From Thermoplasmata archaeon (GTDB taxonomy: Archaea > Thermoplasmatota > Thermoplasmata > Lutacidiplasmatales > UBA184): DNA of 64,000 nucleotides. Below the pieces are notes generated by a model, which was not told the DNA's origin, ran no database searches, and worked only from the letters and a program-made list of their open reading frames with translations. Below, in pieces: positions 8,237 to 16,665 of the stretch; the first letter of the stretch is position 1; each line of letters starts with the position of its first letter. The DNA lies in NCBI GenBank assembly GCA_021802125.1, contig JAKAAX010000003.1:17788-81787 (forward strand), written 5' to 3'. The position numbers were made by a program, and so were the translations under genes.

Positions 8237-11200
8237 CTAGAGGCGCCTCCGGACCGAGAAGCGGGATCTCCCCGAACTCCCGGTCGATGGACGGTTGGCA
8301 AGGATCGGATAGCCCAGCCCCACCCCGAGCCCCGACATCGAGGCCAGGCCGATGGAAAGGGCCGGTCCCGAGGAGGAAGCGAGCGACGAGCCGGAGACTC
8401 CCGTGGCGGAGCTCTGGACCCGGACCGTGAGGCCGTGGGAGGCGACGAAATTCCCATGCGCGTCCGTTACCGAGACCTGGGCAAGGTAGTCCCCGGCGCT
8501 CGTGTACGTGTGGCTGACCTGGGCGCCGATCCCGCTGCTCTGGTCTCCGAAGCTCCAGACGAAGGTGTAGGGCGCCGTGCCTCCCGCCGCCGAAGCGACG
8601 AAGGTCACCGAGACCGGGGCCTCGCCGAAGCCGACGCTGGCTGTGGCCGAGATGGTCAGCCCCGAGCCAAGGTTGTTGCCGGTGTCGTTCGACGGGGTGA
8701 TGGTGACCGGCACGGGGGAGATGGCGGCGATGTCGCCGTTCGCATCCGTGACCGAGGCGAACAGCTGGTAGCTCCCGGGCACCGTGTAGGTGTGCGAGGT
8801 CTGCAGTCCCGTCGCGACCCCTCCATCGCCGAACACCCACTTCACCGTGTACGGGGACTGCCCTCCGGACGGGGTCGCGACCAGACCCACCGTCAGAGGA
8901 GCCGGGCCGGTGATCGAGCTCACGGAGATCGAGAGGGTCAGGAGCGTCGTCCGGTTCTCGCCGCTCACCGAAACGAGGATGGGCAAGGCCTGCGCGCTCT
9001 GTCCGGAGGAGTCGCTCACGGACAGGACGGCGGAGTAGCTCCCGGCGCTGCTGTAGGTGTGCGAGGGGTCCTGGAGGGTGCTGGTGGACCCGTCACCGAA
9101 GCTCCAGCTGTAGGTGTAAGGCGCGGTGCCTCCGGAGGCGCTCGCGGTGAAGCTCACGGTGAGGGGAGCGGTCCCCTGGGTGGGGGAGGCGGAGGAAGTG
9201 GCCTGGAGGGTGGGCGGGGGCGGAGGGGGGCTCGCGCAGGTGCTGGCGGCCCCGCTCACGTCAAAGAGGGCGAGCTGACCGGGCCCGCTCGAGGGGTTCT
9301 GGTCGACCGCGAGGAGGTCGAGGGCGGGATCGAAGGCGATCTGGTAGGGGCTGGGGACGGCGTAGGGGAGGGACGCGACCGGAGCGAGGGTGGAGGCGCA
9401 GTAGACCTCGCCCTGGGTGGAGAATCCGGTGGTGGCGAGCAGGTTGAGGGTGGGGTCGACGGCGACCCCGAAGACCTGACCGACGGTGGGCAGGGTGGTG
9501 AGGACCTTGAGGGGGTTCTCCTGGATGACGGTGAGGAGGGAGCCTGAGGAGCCGGAGACGTAGACCAGGTGGTGGGCGGGGTCGAGGGCCTCGGAGGAGT
9601 AGGTGAGGTCGGCGACCGGGAGGTTGGCGACCAGGGTGTCGGTGGAGGTGTTGAGGACGTGGAGGGTGTTGGAGCCGGTGTCGGTGACGAAGGCGAGCTG
9701 GGTGGAGGGGTCGAGGACGATCCAGTAGGGCCAGCTGCCAGCTCCCGTGGAGACGCTGGCGACGACCTGGTCGGTGGCGGGGTTGACGACCGAGACCTCG
9801 GAGTTGAAGAAGTCGGTAACCCAGAGGCGGTTGGTGGAGGGGTCGTAGGCGACGGAGTAGGGAGCGGCCTGGGTGCCGTTGACACCGACCTGGACGTTCT
9901 GGAGGAGGTTCCCGGAGGCGGTGTCAAAGGTGCCGAGGTTGGAGTTGAGGTAGGGGACCCAGAGGTCGTTGGAGGCGGGGTCGAACCAGCTGGCGCGAGC
10001 CTCGCCGTTACCGCCGACGGGGAAGGTGAGGAGGTTGGACCTGGAGGCGAGGTCGACCGAGGCGATGTTGTCGTTAGGGGTGTTGGCAGCACCGATGACG
10101 AAAGCGCGGTTGGTGGTAGGGTCGATCGTGAGGCCCCACGCGTAGCTGACGGTGGAGATGTTGCCCACGCCAGTGACGCTGCCTCCTCCAGAACCGCCCC
10201 CCCCGGCCGAGAGGGAGATGAAAATGGGGGGGGCAGTCGCGCTCCCCCCTGCGGAATCGTCGACCGAGACGACAGCGGAGTAGCTCCCGGCGCTGCTGTA
10301 GGTGTGCGAGGGGTCCTGGAGGGTGCTGGTGGACCCGTCACCGAAGCTCCAGCTGTAGGTGTAAGGCGCGGTGCCTCCGGAGGCGCTCGCGGTGAAGCTC
10401 ACGGTGAGGGGAGCGGTCCCCTGGGTGGGGGAGGCGGAGGAAGTGGCCTGGAGGGTGGGCGGGGGCGGAGGGGGGCTCGCGCAGGTGCTGGCGGCCCCGC
10501 TCACGTCAAAGAGGGCGAGCTGACCGGGCCCGCTCGAGGGGTTCTGGTCGACCGCGAGGAGGTCGAGGGCGGGATCGAAGGCGATCTGGTAGGGGCTGGG
10601 GACGGCGTAGGGGAGGGACGCGACCGGAGCGAGGGTGGAGGCGCAGTAGACCTCGCCCTGGGTGGAGAATCCGGTGGTGGCGAGCAGGTTGAGGGTGGGG
10701 TCGACGGCGACCCCGAAGACCTGACCGACGGTGGGCAGGGTGGTGAGGACCTTGAGGGGGTTCTCCTGGATGACGGTGAGGAGGGAGCCTGAGGAGCCGG
10801 AGACGTAGACCAGGTGGTGGGCGGGGTCGAGGGCCTCGGAGGAGTAGGTGAGGTCGGCGACCGGGAGGTTGGCGACCAGGGTGTCGGTGGAGGTGTTGAG
10901 GACGTGGAGGGTGTTGGAGCCGGTGTCGGTGACGAAGGCGAGCTGGGTGGAGGGGTCGAGGACGATCCAGTAGGGCCAGCTGCCAGCTCCCGTGGAGACG
11001 CTGGCGACGACCTGGTCGGTGGCGGGGTTGACGACCGAGACCTCGGAGTTGAAGAAGTCGGTAACCCAGAGGCGGTTGGTGGAGGGGTCGTAGGCGACGG
11101 AGTAGGGAGCGGCCTGGGTGCCGTTGACACCGACCTGGACGTTCTGGAGGAGGTTCCCGGAGGCGGTGTCAAAGGTGCCGAGGTTGGAGTTGAGGTAGGG

Positions 11201-11650
11201 GACCCAGAGGTCGTTGGAGGCGGGGTCGAACCAGCTGGCGCGAGCCTCGCCGTTACCGCCGACGGGGAAGGTGAGGAGGTTGGACCTGGAGGCGAGGTCG
11301 ACCGAGGCGATGTTGTCGTTAGGGGTGTTGGCAGCACCGATGACGAAAGCGCGGTTGGTGGTAGGGTCGATCGTGAGACCCCACGCGTAGCTGACGGTGG
11401 AGATGTTCCCGACCCCGGTCACCGGAGCGGGAGCGGGGGAAGCACCCGCTCGAGACCCCAAGGAAAGGGCCGGTCCTGTCGGCTCTCCCGGGTGGAAGGC
11501 AGCAGGAACGCCCCCGCTCTGAACTGCGGGAAGGGACAGGAGGAGAAGGGCTTCGACCACCAGCGTGATCGCCAGGACCAACACTGCGGCGGTCGAGGCC
11601 CAAGTTGAGACCACCCTGGTCCGGGGGGATCGGGCGGAAGCGGAGGTCAT
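8237..11650 (-). CDS. Secreted YVTN beta-propeller / PKD protein with near-identical internal duplication
   Basis: The 1137-residue surface protein has an N-terminal export signal or anchor (about 17-41). A six- or seven-bladed YVTN-type propeller (blades such as AYDPSTNRLWVTD and ALDPAHHLVYVSG) is followed by a PKD domain (YSWSFGDGSTS). The whole propeller-PKD unit is then repeated with almost no change (residues about 79-458 and 494-873). Two further, diverged PKD domains come next. The C-terminus has a weak hydrophobic segment and a basic tail (SRFSVRRRL) suggesting membrane anchoring. YVTN/PKD architectures are typical of archaeal cell-surface layers. It diverges from the giant FN3 protein at 11995. 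Confidence 0.85.
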   Translation of the reverse strand: MTSASARSPRTRVVSTWASTAAVLVLAITLVVEALLLLSLPAVQSGGVPAAFHPGEPTGPALSLGSRAGASPAPAPVTGVGNISTVSYAWGLTIDPTTNRAFVIGAANTPNDNIASVDLASRSNLLTFPVGGNGEARASWFDPASNDLWVPYLNSNLGTFDTASGNLLQNVQVGVNGTQAAPYSVAYDPSTNRLWVTDFFNSEVSVVNPATDQVVASVSTGAGSWPYWIVLDPSTQLAFVTDTGSNTLHVLNTSTDTLVANLPVADLTYSSEALDPAHHLVYVSGSSGSLLTVIQENPLKVLTTLPTVGQVFGVAVDPTLNLLATTGFSTQGEVYCASTLAPVASLPYAVPSPYQIAFDPALDLLAVDQNPSSGPGQLALFDVSGAASTCASPPPPPPTLQATSSASPTQGTAPLTVSFTASASGGTAPYTYSWSFGDGSTSTLQDPSHTYSSAGSYSAVVSVDDSAGGSATAPPIFISLSAGGGGSGGGSVTGVGNISTVSYAWGLTIDPTTNRAFVIGAANTPNDNIASVDLASRSNLLTFPVGGNGEARASWFDPASNDLWVPYLNSNLGTFDTASGNLLQNVQVGVNGTQAAPYSVAYDPSTNRLWVTDFFNSEVSVVNPATDQVVASVSTGAGSWPYWIVLDPSTQLAFVTDTGSNTLHVLNTSTDTLVANLPVADLTYSSEALDPAHHLVYVSGSSGSLLTVIQENPLKVLTTLPTVGQVFGVAVDPTLNLLATTGFSTQGEVYCASTLAPVASLPYAVPSPYQIAFDPALDLLAVDQNPSSGPGQLALFDVSGAASTCASPPPPPPTLQATSSASPTQGTAPLTVSFTASASGGTAPYTYSWSFGDGSTSTLQDPSHTYSSAGSYSAVLSVSDSSGQSAQALPILVSVSGENRTTLLTLSISVSSITGPAPLTVGLVATPSGGQSPYTVKWVFGDGGVATGLQTSHTYTVPGSYQLFASVTDANGDIAAISPVPVTITPSNDTGNNLGSGLTISATASVGFGEAPVSVTFVASAAGGTAPYTFVWSFGDQSSGIGAQVSHTYTSAGDYLAQVSVTDAHGNFVASHGLTVRVQSSATGVSGSSLASSSGPALSIGLASMSGLGVGLGYPILANRPSTGSSGRSRFSVRRRL
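9031..10169 (-). repeat. Tandem duplication, copy B (encodes the second propeller)
   Basis: This segment matches 10276-11414 at a constant offset of 1245 nt (415 codons). The only difference I found is at 10133 (g) versus 11378 (a), which is silent. Identity stops abruptly at the PKD edge on one side and after the GVGNIS codons on the other. Confidence 0.9.
10276..11414 (-). repeat. Tandem duplication, copy A (encodes the first propeller)
   Basis: This is the partner of 9031-10169, offset 1245 nt. The intervening 106 nt (10170-10275) encode the diverged end of the first PKD domain plus a Gly/Ser linker and are not duplicated. The near absence of silent differences implies very recent duplication or continuing gene conversion. 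Confidence 0.9.
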
Positions 11651-11994
11651 CGACCTAATCTTGGGGGAAACGGGTTCAAAAACCCCTGTCGGAGAACCAT
11701 GTTGGATTCAACGAACGAACGGCCCCGGGGGGGTTTCAACGGCCTTTCCGGTGCCAGCCCCGACCACAGGCCCGCGAGAAGCACGGGCGGCTCGCGCAGG
11801 GGGGGAGGTTCGCGTCCCCTCGCATCCCTGCTTGTCCTCTTTCCCCCAAGGAGGGGGGAGTCCAGCCCAAGGCTCTGGTCAGGCCCTTGGCGTCCCTGTC
11901 ACGAGGGATAGGGGGCCCCGGCAACTATCGGGGCGCACCTCGAGAGATTTATCATCGTGCTAGGCTGTGTTCCGGTAGGTATAGGTCGGCAAGG
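11651..11994. other. Intergenic region between divergent surface-protein genes
   Basis: This 344-nt stretch has no convincing gene. It holds an inverted repeat GGGTT-CAAA-AACCC (11672-11685), placed to act as promoter or operator of the 11650 gene, and a TATA-like box for the 11995 gene at 11946-11953. The rest is GC-rich without clear structure. Confidence 0.45.
11946..11953 (+). promoter_or_regulatory. TATA-like box of the giant FN3 protein gene
   Basis: GATTTATC is the only AT-rich motif in the upstream region. A transcript would begin near 11975, upstream of the ATG at 11995 and downstream of the longer in-frame starts, so it supports the 11995 start. Confidence 0.5.
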
Positions 11995-14900
11995 ATGCGG
12001 GGACCCGCTGTTCTTTCCTGCGCTATGATCGCAGGGTTCGTCCTCCTCTTCCTGCTGCAGCTCGTTCTCCCGGGGACCTCCGGGAGCGCCTCGACCGCGC
12101 GTCCCCCAGAAATGCTCCAGGCCCAGCCTTACGGCCATTCCCGTATCTCCCAGCATCCCGTCGCCCCGCGCGCTTCGGGCTACCCCACCGTGGAGTTCAC
12201 GGCCGGGACCCCCTTCGCGGGCGGGGGCTACGGGGTGGCGTTCGACGCCTACCACAGCACGTTCGACGTGGTCGGCCGCTCCGGGCTTCAGGTCGTGAAC
12301 GAGGGGACCTGGACCTCCGGGGGGTCCATCTCTCTCAGCCTTGGGAGCTACACCCGGATCGCGATCGACAGCGGCCGCCAGCTCGGCTTCATCTCGGGCG
12401 GTACGGCCGGTGGGTTGTACATCTTCAACACCACCTCGCTGGCGGTGGTGAAGACCCTGGCGACGTCCTCCACCCCTGAGGGCCTGGCGGTGGATCCCGG
12501 TCGCCACCTCTTGGTCTATCTCAACGGGTCGAGCGTTTCGTTCTTCGATTACCAGACCTTCGCGGCTCCTGTGAATGTAGCCGTCACCGCGAATCTCAGG
12601 GTCGCGATCGACCCCTCCGACCAGTTGGTCGCGACGGGCGGCGGGGGCCTCGTCTCGATCATCAACGAGACCACCCGGAAATGGGTGACGAACGTGTCGG
12701 TCGTCGCGTCCAATCTGCCGGTGGGCTTCGACAACGTCTCGGGCGAGGTCCTGACCGGAAGCAACCTGAACGACGGGCTCAGCCTGTTCCACATCAAGTC
12801 CAGCAACCCGGTGACGAACCTCACCTTCCCTCCTCTGACGTCGATCCAGGACCTCTGCATGGTCGGAGGGGGGAGCGACGAGGCGCTGCTCTGGGGTCCG
12901 AGCGACCTCATCGTCTTCGCGATCAACAACCAGTCGGTCCTTCAGACCCTCTCGGGAAGCGCGAGCTTCCCGTACGGCATCGCGGAGGATCCCGCCACGT
13001 TCACGGCCGTAGGTGTGGACCCGGTGACCGCCAGCGACTACCCGTACTACGGAGTGGTGGTCAACGGTGGAAGTGGCCCGCTTCCCCCGACGTCCGCCGT
13101 CGCGACCCGCGGCAACGGGACCTTCACCGTGTCCTGGACGAAGAGCACGACCCCGACCGTGAGCAACTACTCCGTGAACTACGGTCCGAGCGCCTCCTCG
13201 CTCACGAGCATCTTCTCGACCGGAAGCGGCACCTCCTCAAGCGCCACCATCCCGTGGTCGAACGGGGTGGCCGTCTACGCAGAGGTCACGGCATGGGCCG
13301 GGGCCCAGCCCTCGAGCCCTACACGACCCATCGTGTCGACGATCCCCGGCGCGGTGCCCTACCCCGCGCAGTTGCTTGCCGTCCAATCCTCCAACGATTC
13401 TCTCAGCGTCTCGTGGACGGCCCCGGCCTCGGACGAGGGATTCCCGGTCCTCAACTACAGCGTCGGGGTCGGGACGTCCCCCAACTCGCTCACGTGGGGT
13501 TGGAGCACGGGAGGGCCGTCGACCTCGCTCCAGGTGAGCGGGCTCTCGGACGGCGTCCTCGAGTACGTTGCGGTCCGAGCCTGGAACGCCATCGGGGGGA
13601 GCCATCCGACGCTCCCTGCCCAAGGCATCCCGAGCGGAGTGCCCTATCCCGTCCAGGGAGTGACCGTCCAGTCCTACAACGGGACCCTCGCGGTCTCCTG
13701 GTCCGCGCCCTCCTCGACCGACGGCTCCCCCGTGACCAACTTCAGCCTGGGCCTCGGGAGCACCCCCACCTCGCTCTCCTGGACCTATTCGACAGGTTCC
13801 GGCACCGTGCGGGGGTTCGGCTTCACCGGACTCACCGACGGGTCCACGTTCTTCGTCTCGGTCCGGGCCTGGAACCTCAACGGTGGGAGCGCCGCGAGCA
13901 CACCCGTGGGCTCCTCTCCGAAGGGGATCCCCTACCCGGTCCAGCACGTGGCCCTCTACTCGATGAACGGGTCGCTGCTGGTCACGTGGAGCGCCCCCGC
14001 GTCGAACGATGGGTCCGCCATCGTGAACTACAGCATCGGGGTCGGACTGACGCCTTCGAACCTCGTCTGGCAGGACCAGACCGGCTCCGGGACGGCGTCC
14101 TCCTTGGTCGTCGGGGGGTTGTTGGACGGCACGACCTACTACGCGTCCGTCCGCGCATGGAACGCGATCGGGGGAGGGAACGCGTCGACCCCGGTCTCCG
14201 CCACCCCTTGCGGCGTGCCCTACCCGGTGGTCTCGGTCCAGGCCACCGCGGCCAACGGCTCGCTCAAGGTGGCGTGGGGCGCTCCGGTGTCCGACGGCGG
14301 AGCCTCGATCACCAACTTCAGCATCGGGGTGGGGACCAGCCCCTCGTCGCTCGTCTGGAACTACTCGACGGCGTCCGGGAGCGCCCGCTCGACGACGATC
14401 TGGGACCTCGCCGACGGCGTGCAGCTCTACGTCTCGGTCCGCGCCTGGAACTCCGTGGGCGGGGGTTCCCCCTCCGCGACGGTGAGCGCGACCCCTCTCG
14501 GGACACCCTACCCCGTCGAGGGTGTCGTGCTCATTCCCCAGAACGGCTCGCTCGCCCTGGCGTGGAGCGCTCCCGCCTACGACGGGGGCACTCCCGTCCT
14601 GAACTACAGCGTGGAGATCGGCCCCTCCCCGACCTCCCTGGTTCCCTACCTTTCTACCGGCTCGGCCCTCGTGACGAACGCCACGCTCCGCAACCTACCC
14701 AACGGGGTCATGGTCTACGTTGTCGTCCGGGCCTGGAACTCGGTCGGGGTAGGGAGCGCCAGCGGCCCGAGGAGTGCGACGCCGGCCGGTGTCCCCTATC
14801 CGGTTCGCGGGGTCCTTCTTCAGCCGTCCAACGACACCTTATCGGTGAACTGGTCGGCGCCCCTCACGGATGACGGCGCACCGGTGTCGAGCTACTGGGT

Positions 14901-16593
14901 CCACTACAGCACGTCCCCAGGCGGAATAGGACCGACGCTAAGGAGCCCCTCGCCCTGTGCCTGCCTGGTACGGTTGGACCCGCTCCTCGACGGACAAGCC
15001 TACTACGTCTCGATCGTCGCGCAGAACTCCGCCGGGAACAGCTCCGCCCTTCCCGTGCACGTGGGCATCCCGGTGGGGCTCCCCTATCCGCCGCAGGGGA
15101 TCTCGGCCATCCTCGTCTCCTCTTCCACCGCGAACGTCAGCTGGTCGCCTCCGGCCTCCTTCGACGGCAGTTCGCTCACCGGCTACATCCTCGAGTACTC
15201 GATCGGAGGCGCGGGGACCCAGACCATCTCCCTGGGTCCCTCCGTGGTCTTCTACGACCTCTCGGGCCTCTCGGCGGGCACGACGTACTCGTTCCGCGTC
15301 CTCGCCGTGAACGCGGTGGGAACGGGGAACGCCACCGAATGGGTGAGCCTGCGGACCCCGACCGCCGGGCTCTCGCCCGCGCAAGTCCTCACCAGCACGT
15401 TCGGCATTCTCCTGCTCCTTCTGATCACGGTCGCTGCGGTGCTCCTTCTCGCGCTGCTCCTCTCTCGACGCAGACGCCGCGACCACCGCGGCGGGCCGAG
15501 GCCAGGGCCGGGAGAGTTGGGCGGTGGAGCCTCTTCGGCTCCCCTGCTTCTGCCCGGCATCGCCTCCACCGTGAGCTCGGACGACGTGGCCCCCGCCTAC
15601 GGCAGCTATCCGCTCGCGCTCCCGGAGCCGGAGTGGTACGAGGGCGAGAGCGAGCCGAGGGAGGCGCCGACGGCCCGGCCCGTCGAGGAGAAGCCTCACG
15701 AGTTCTCCCCCTTCGTGCCCTACGTTCTTACGGTGCGCCCCGAAGGCATCCGCGTCGAGCAGGTCACTCGGGGGGGCGGGCTGACCCCGGTGCGGACGAT
15801 CCCGTCCGGCGCCGCCTCCGCCTCCGCCGCCACCCCCGCCGCCACCGTCGAGCCCGACCACCCGCGGGCCGAGGCGGAGGAGGCCGCGTTCCAAGAGCAG
15901 GGCGAAACCGGGGCTGAGGTCCCGGGACCCGCGGGCTCACCAGCCAGCGATCTCGAGGAACCCCCGGTCCCACCTCTCTCGGGCGCGGACGCCTACGCCG
16001 TCCTTCGTGGACTGGCCACGCAACCGCGTTCGCTGGACGCCGTCAAGCAGTCGACCCGGCTCGAGGACGATCTGCTGCTGGTCCTCATGGGTGCTCTCGT
16101 TCGTGCGAAGCTCATCACCCGCGTTCAAGGCGAAGGCGGCGCGCACGGGACCTTCGCGCTCACGCCGGCTGGAAGGTCGTTGCTGCAACGATCGCTGCCC
16201 GGGAGCGCTCCTGCAACGACCTCCCCCGGCTCGGTCGTTCCGGCCACCGCTCTCCCTGCTCCTTCTCCCTCGGCTCAAGGATCCCGACTGTCGGAGCTCC
16301 CCGCGAGCCATGCGGTCCTGCATCATCTCGGGCTCTTCCACGGCCACAGGGACGAGGCCGTGGTCCCCGCAGAGGTCACCCAGGCCGGGATCGCCCAGGC
16401 CCTGGGCACGACGCCGAACTCGGTGGCCGTGACCCTGAAGCGTCTCGAGGACGGTGGCCTCGTCCGACCGGACCTCCGCCACGTCAAGGGCGCCCGCCGC
16501 CGTCTGAAGTCCTACTTCCTTACCGAGAAGGGACTCGCCCTCCGCTCCAAGCTCTCGCCGCCCCCTCCGCCGGGTCGGGGCGGGTCCAACTAA
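11995..16593 (+). CDS. Giant propeller/FN3 membrane protein with two cytoplasmic winged-helix domains
   Basis: The 1532-residue protein begins with a signal sequence (MIAGFVLLFLLQLVLPG, about 11-28). A beta-propeller-like region runs to about residue 360, followed by eight fibronectin type III repeats of about 95 residues, most starting PYPV or PYPP. One transmembrane helix (about 1138-1158) is followed by RRRRR, placing the last 375 residues in the cytoplasm. These contain two winged-helix-like domains. The first is at about 1332-1401 (AYAVLRGLATQ, then LLLVLMGALVRAKLI, then FALTPAGRSLL). The second is at about 1438-1520 (AGIAQALGTTPNSVAVTLKRL, then GLVRPD, then YFLTEKGLAL), of MarR/ArsR type. 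The architecture suggests an extracellular sensor coupled directly to DNA binding. The ATG at 11995 was chosen for its signal peptide and TATA spacing; upstream codons in frame lack an export signal. Confidence 0.85.
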   Translation: MRGPAVLSCAMIAGFVLLFLLQLVLPGTSGSASTARPPEMLQAQPYGHSRISQHPVAPRASGYPTVEFTAGTPFAGGGYGVAFDAYHSTFDVVGRSGLQVVNEGTWTSGGSISLSLGSYTRIAIDSGRQLGFISGGTAGGLYIFNTTSLAVVKTLATSSTPEGLAVDPGRHLLVYLNGSSVSFFDYQTFAAPVNVAVTANLRVAIDPSDQLVATGGGGLVSIINETTRKWVTNVSVVASNLPVGFDNVSGEVLTGSNLNDGLSLFHIKSSNPVTNLTFPPLTSIQDLCMVGGGSDEALLWGPSDLIVFAINNQSVLQTLSGSASFPYGIAEDPATFTAVGVDPVTASDYPYYGVVVNGGSGPLPPTSAVATRGNGTFTVSWTKSTTPTVSNYSVNYGPSASSLTSIFSTGSGTSSSATIPWSNGVAVYAEVTAWAGAQPSSPTRPIVSTIPGAVPYPAQLLAVQSSNDSLSVSWTAPASDEGFPVLNYSVGVGTSPNSLTWGWSTGGPSTSLQVSGLSDGVLEYVAVRAWNAIGGSHPTLPAQGIPSGVPYPVQGVTVQSYNGTLAVSWSAPSSTDGSPVTNFSLGLGSTPTSLSWTYSTGSGTVRGFGFTGLTDGSTFFVSVRAWNLNGGSAASTPVGSSPKGIPYPVQHVALYSMNGSLLVTWSAPASNDGSAIVNYSIGVGLTPSNLVWQDQTGSGTASSLVVGGLLDGTTYYASVRAWNAIGGGNASTPVSATPCGVPYPVVSVQATAANGSLKVAWGAPVSDGGASITNFSIGVGTSPSSLVWNYSTASGSARSTTIWDLADGVQLYVSVRAWNSVGGGSPSATVSATPLGTPYPVEGVVLIPQNGSLALAWSAPAYDGGTPVLNYSVEIGPSPTSLVPYLSTGSALVTNATLRNLPNGVMVYVVVRAWNSVGVGSASGPRSATPAGVPYPVRGVLLQPSNDTLSVNWSAPLTDDGAPVSSYWVHYSTSPGGIGPTLRSPSPCACLVRLDPLLDGQAYYVSIVAQNSAGNSSALPVHVGIPVGLPYPPQGISAILVSSSTANVSWSPPASFDGSSLTGYILEYSIGGAGTQTISLGPSVVFYDLSGLSAGTTYSFRVLAVNAVGTGNATEWVSLRTPTAGLSPAQVLTSTFGILLLLLITVAAVLLLALLLSRRRRRDHRGGPRPGPGELGGGASSAPLLLPGIASTVSSDDVAPAYGSYPLALPEPEWYEGESEPREAPTARPVEEKPHEFSPFVPYVLTVRPEGIRVEQVTRGGGLTPVRTIPSGAASASAATPAATVEPDHPRAEAEEAAFQEQGETGAEVPGPAGSPASDLEEPPVPPLSGADAYAVLRGLATQPRSLDAVKQSTRLEDDLLLVLMGALVRAKLITRVQGEGGAHGTFALTPAGRSLLQRSLPGSAPATTSPGSVVPATALPAPSPSAQGSRLSELPASHAVLHHLGLFHGHRDEAVVPAEVTQAGIAQALGTTPNSVAVTLKRLEDGGLVRPDLRHVKGARRRLKSYFLTEKGLALRSKLSPPPPPGRGGSN

Positions 16594-16665
16594 GCGGGTC
16601 AGGTCCGCGACATCTCGCGAGCTTCGCGACGGCGCGATCCCGTCGGGGGCGAGCGGGTCGGTCGC

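Noticed and set aside
8177..11608. Three long Gly/Val/Glu-rich plus-strand frames across the duplicated propeller gene
   Set aside because: They are shadows of the minus-strand gene and repeat only because the gene itself is duplicated; the composition is not protein-like.
13080..15360. Regular repeats of about 285 nt that could suggest a CRISPR or satellite array
   Set aside because: They encode the eight FN3 domains; repeats are diverged, in frame and without spacers. No CRISPR array is present in the window.
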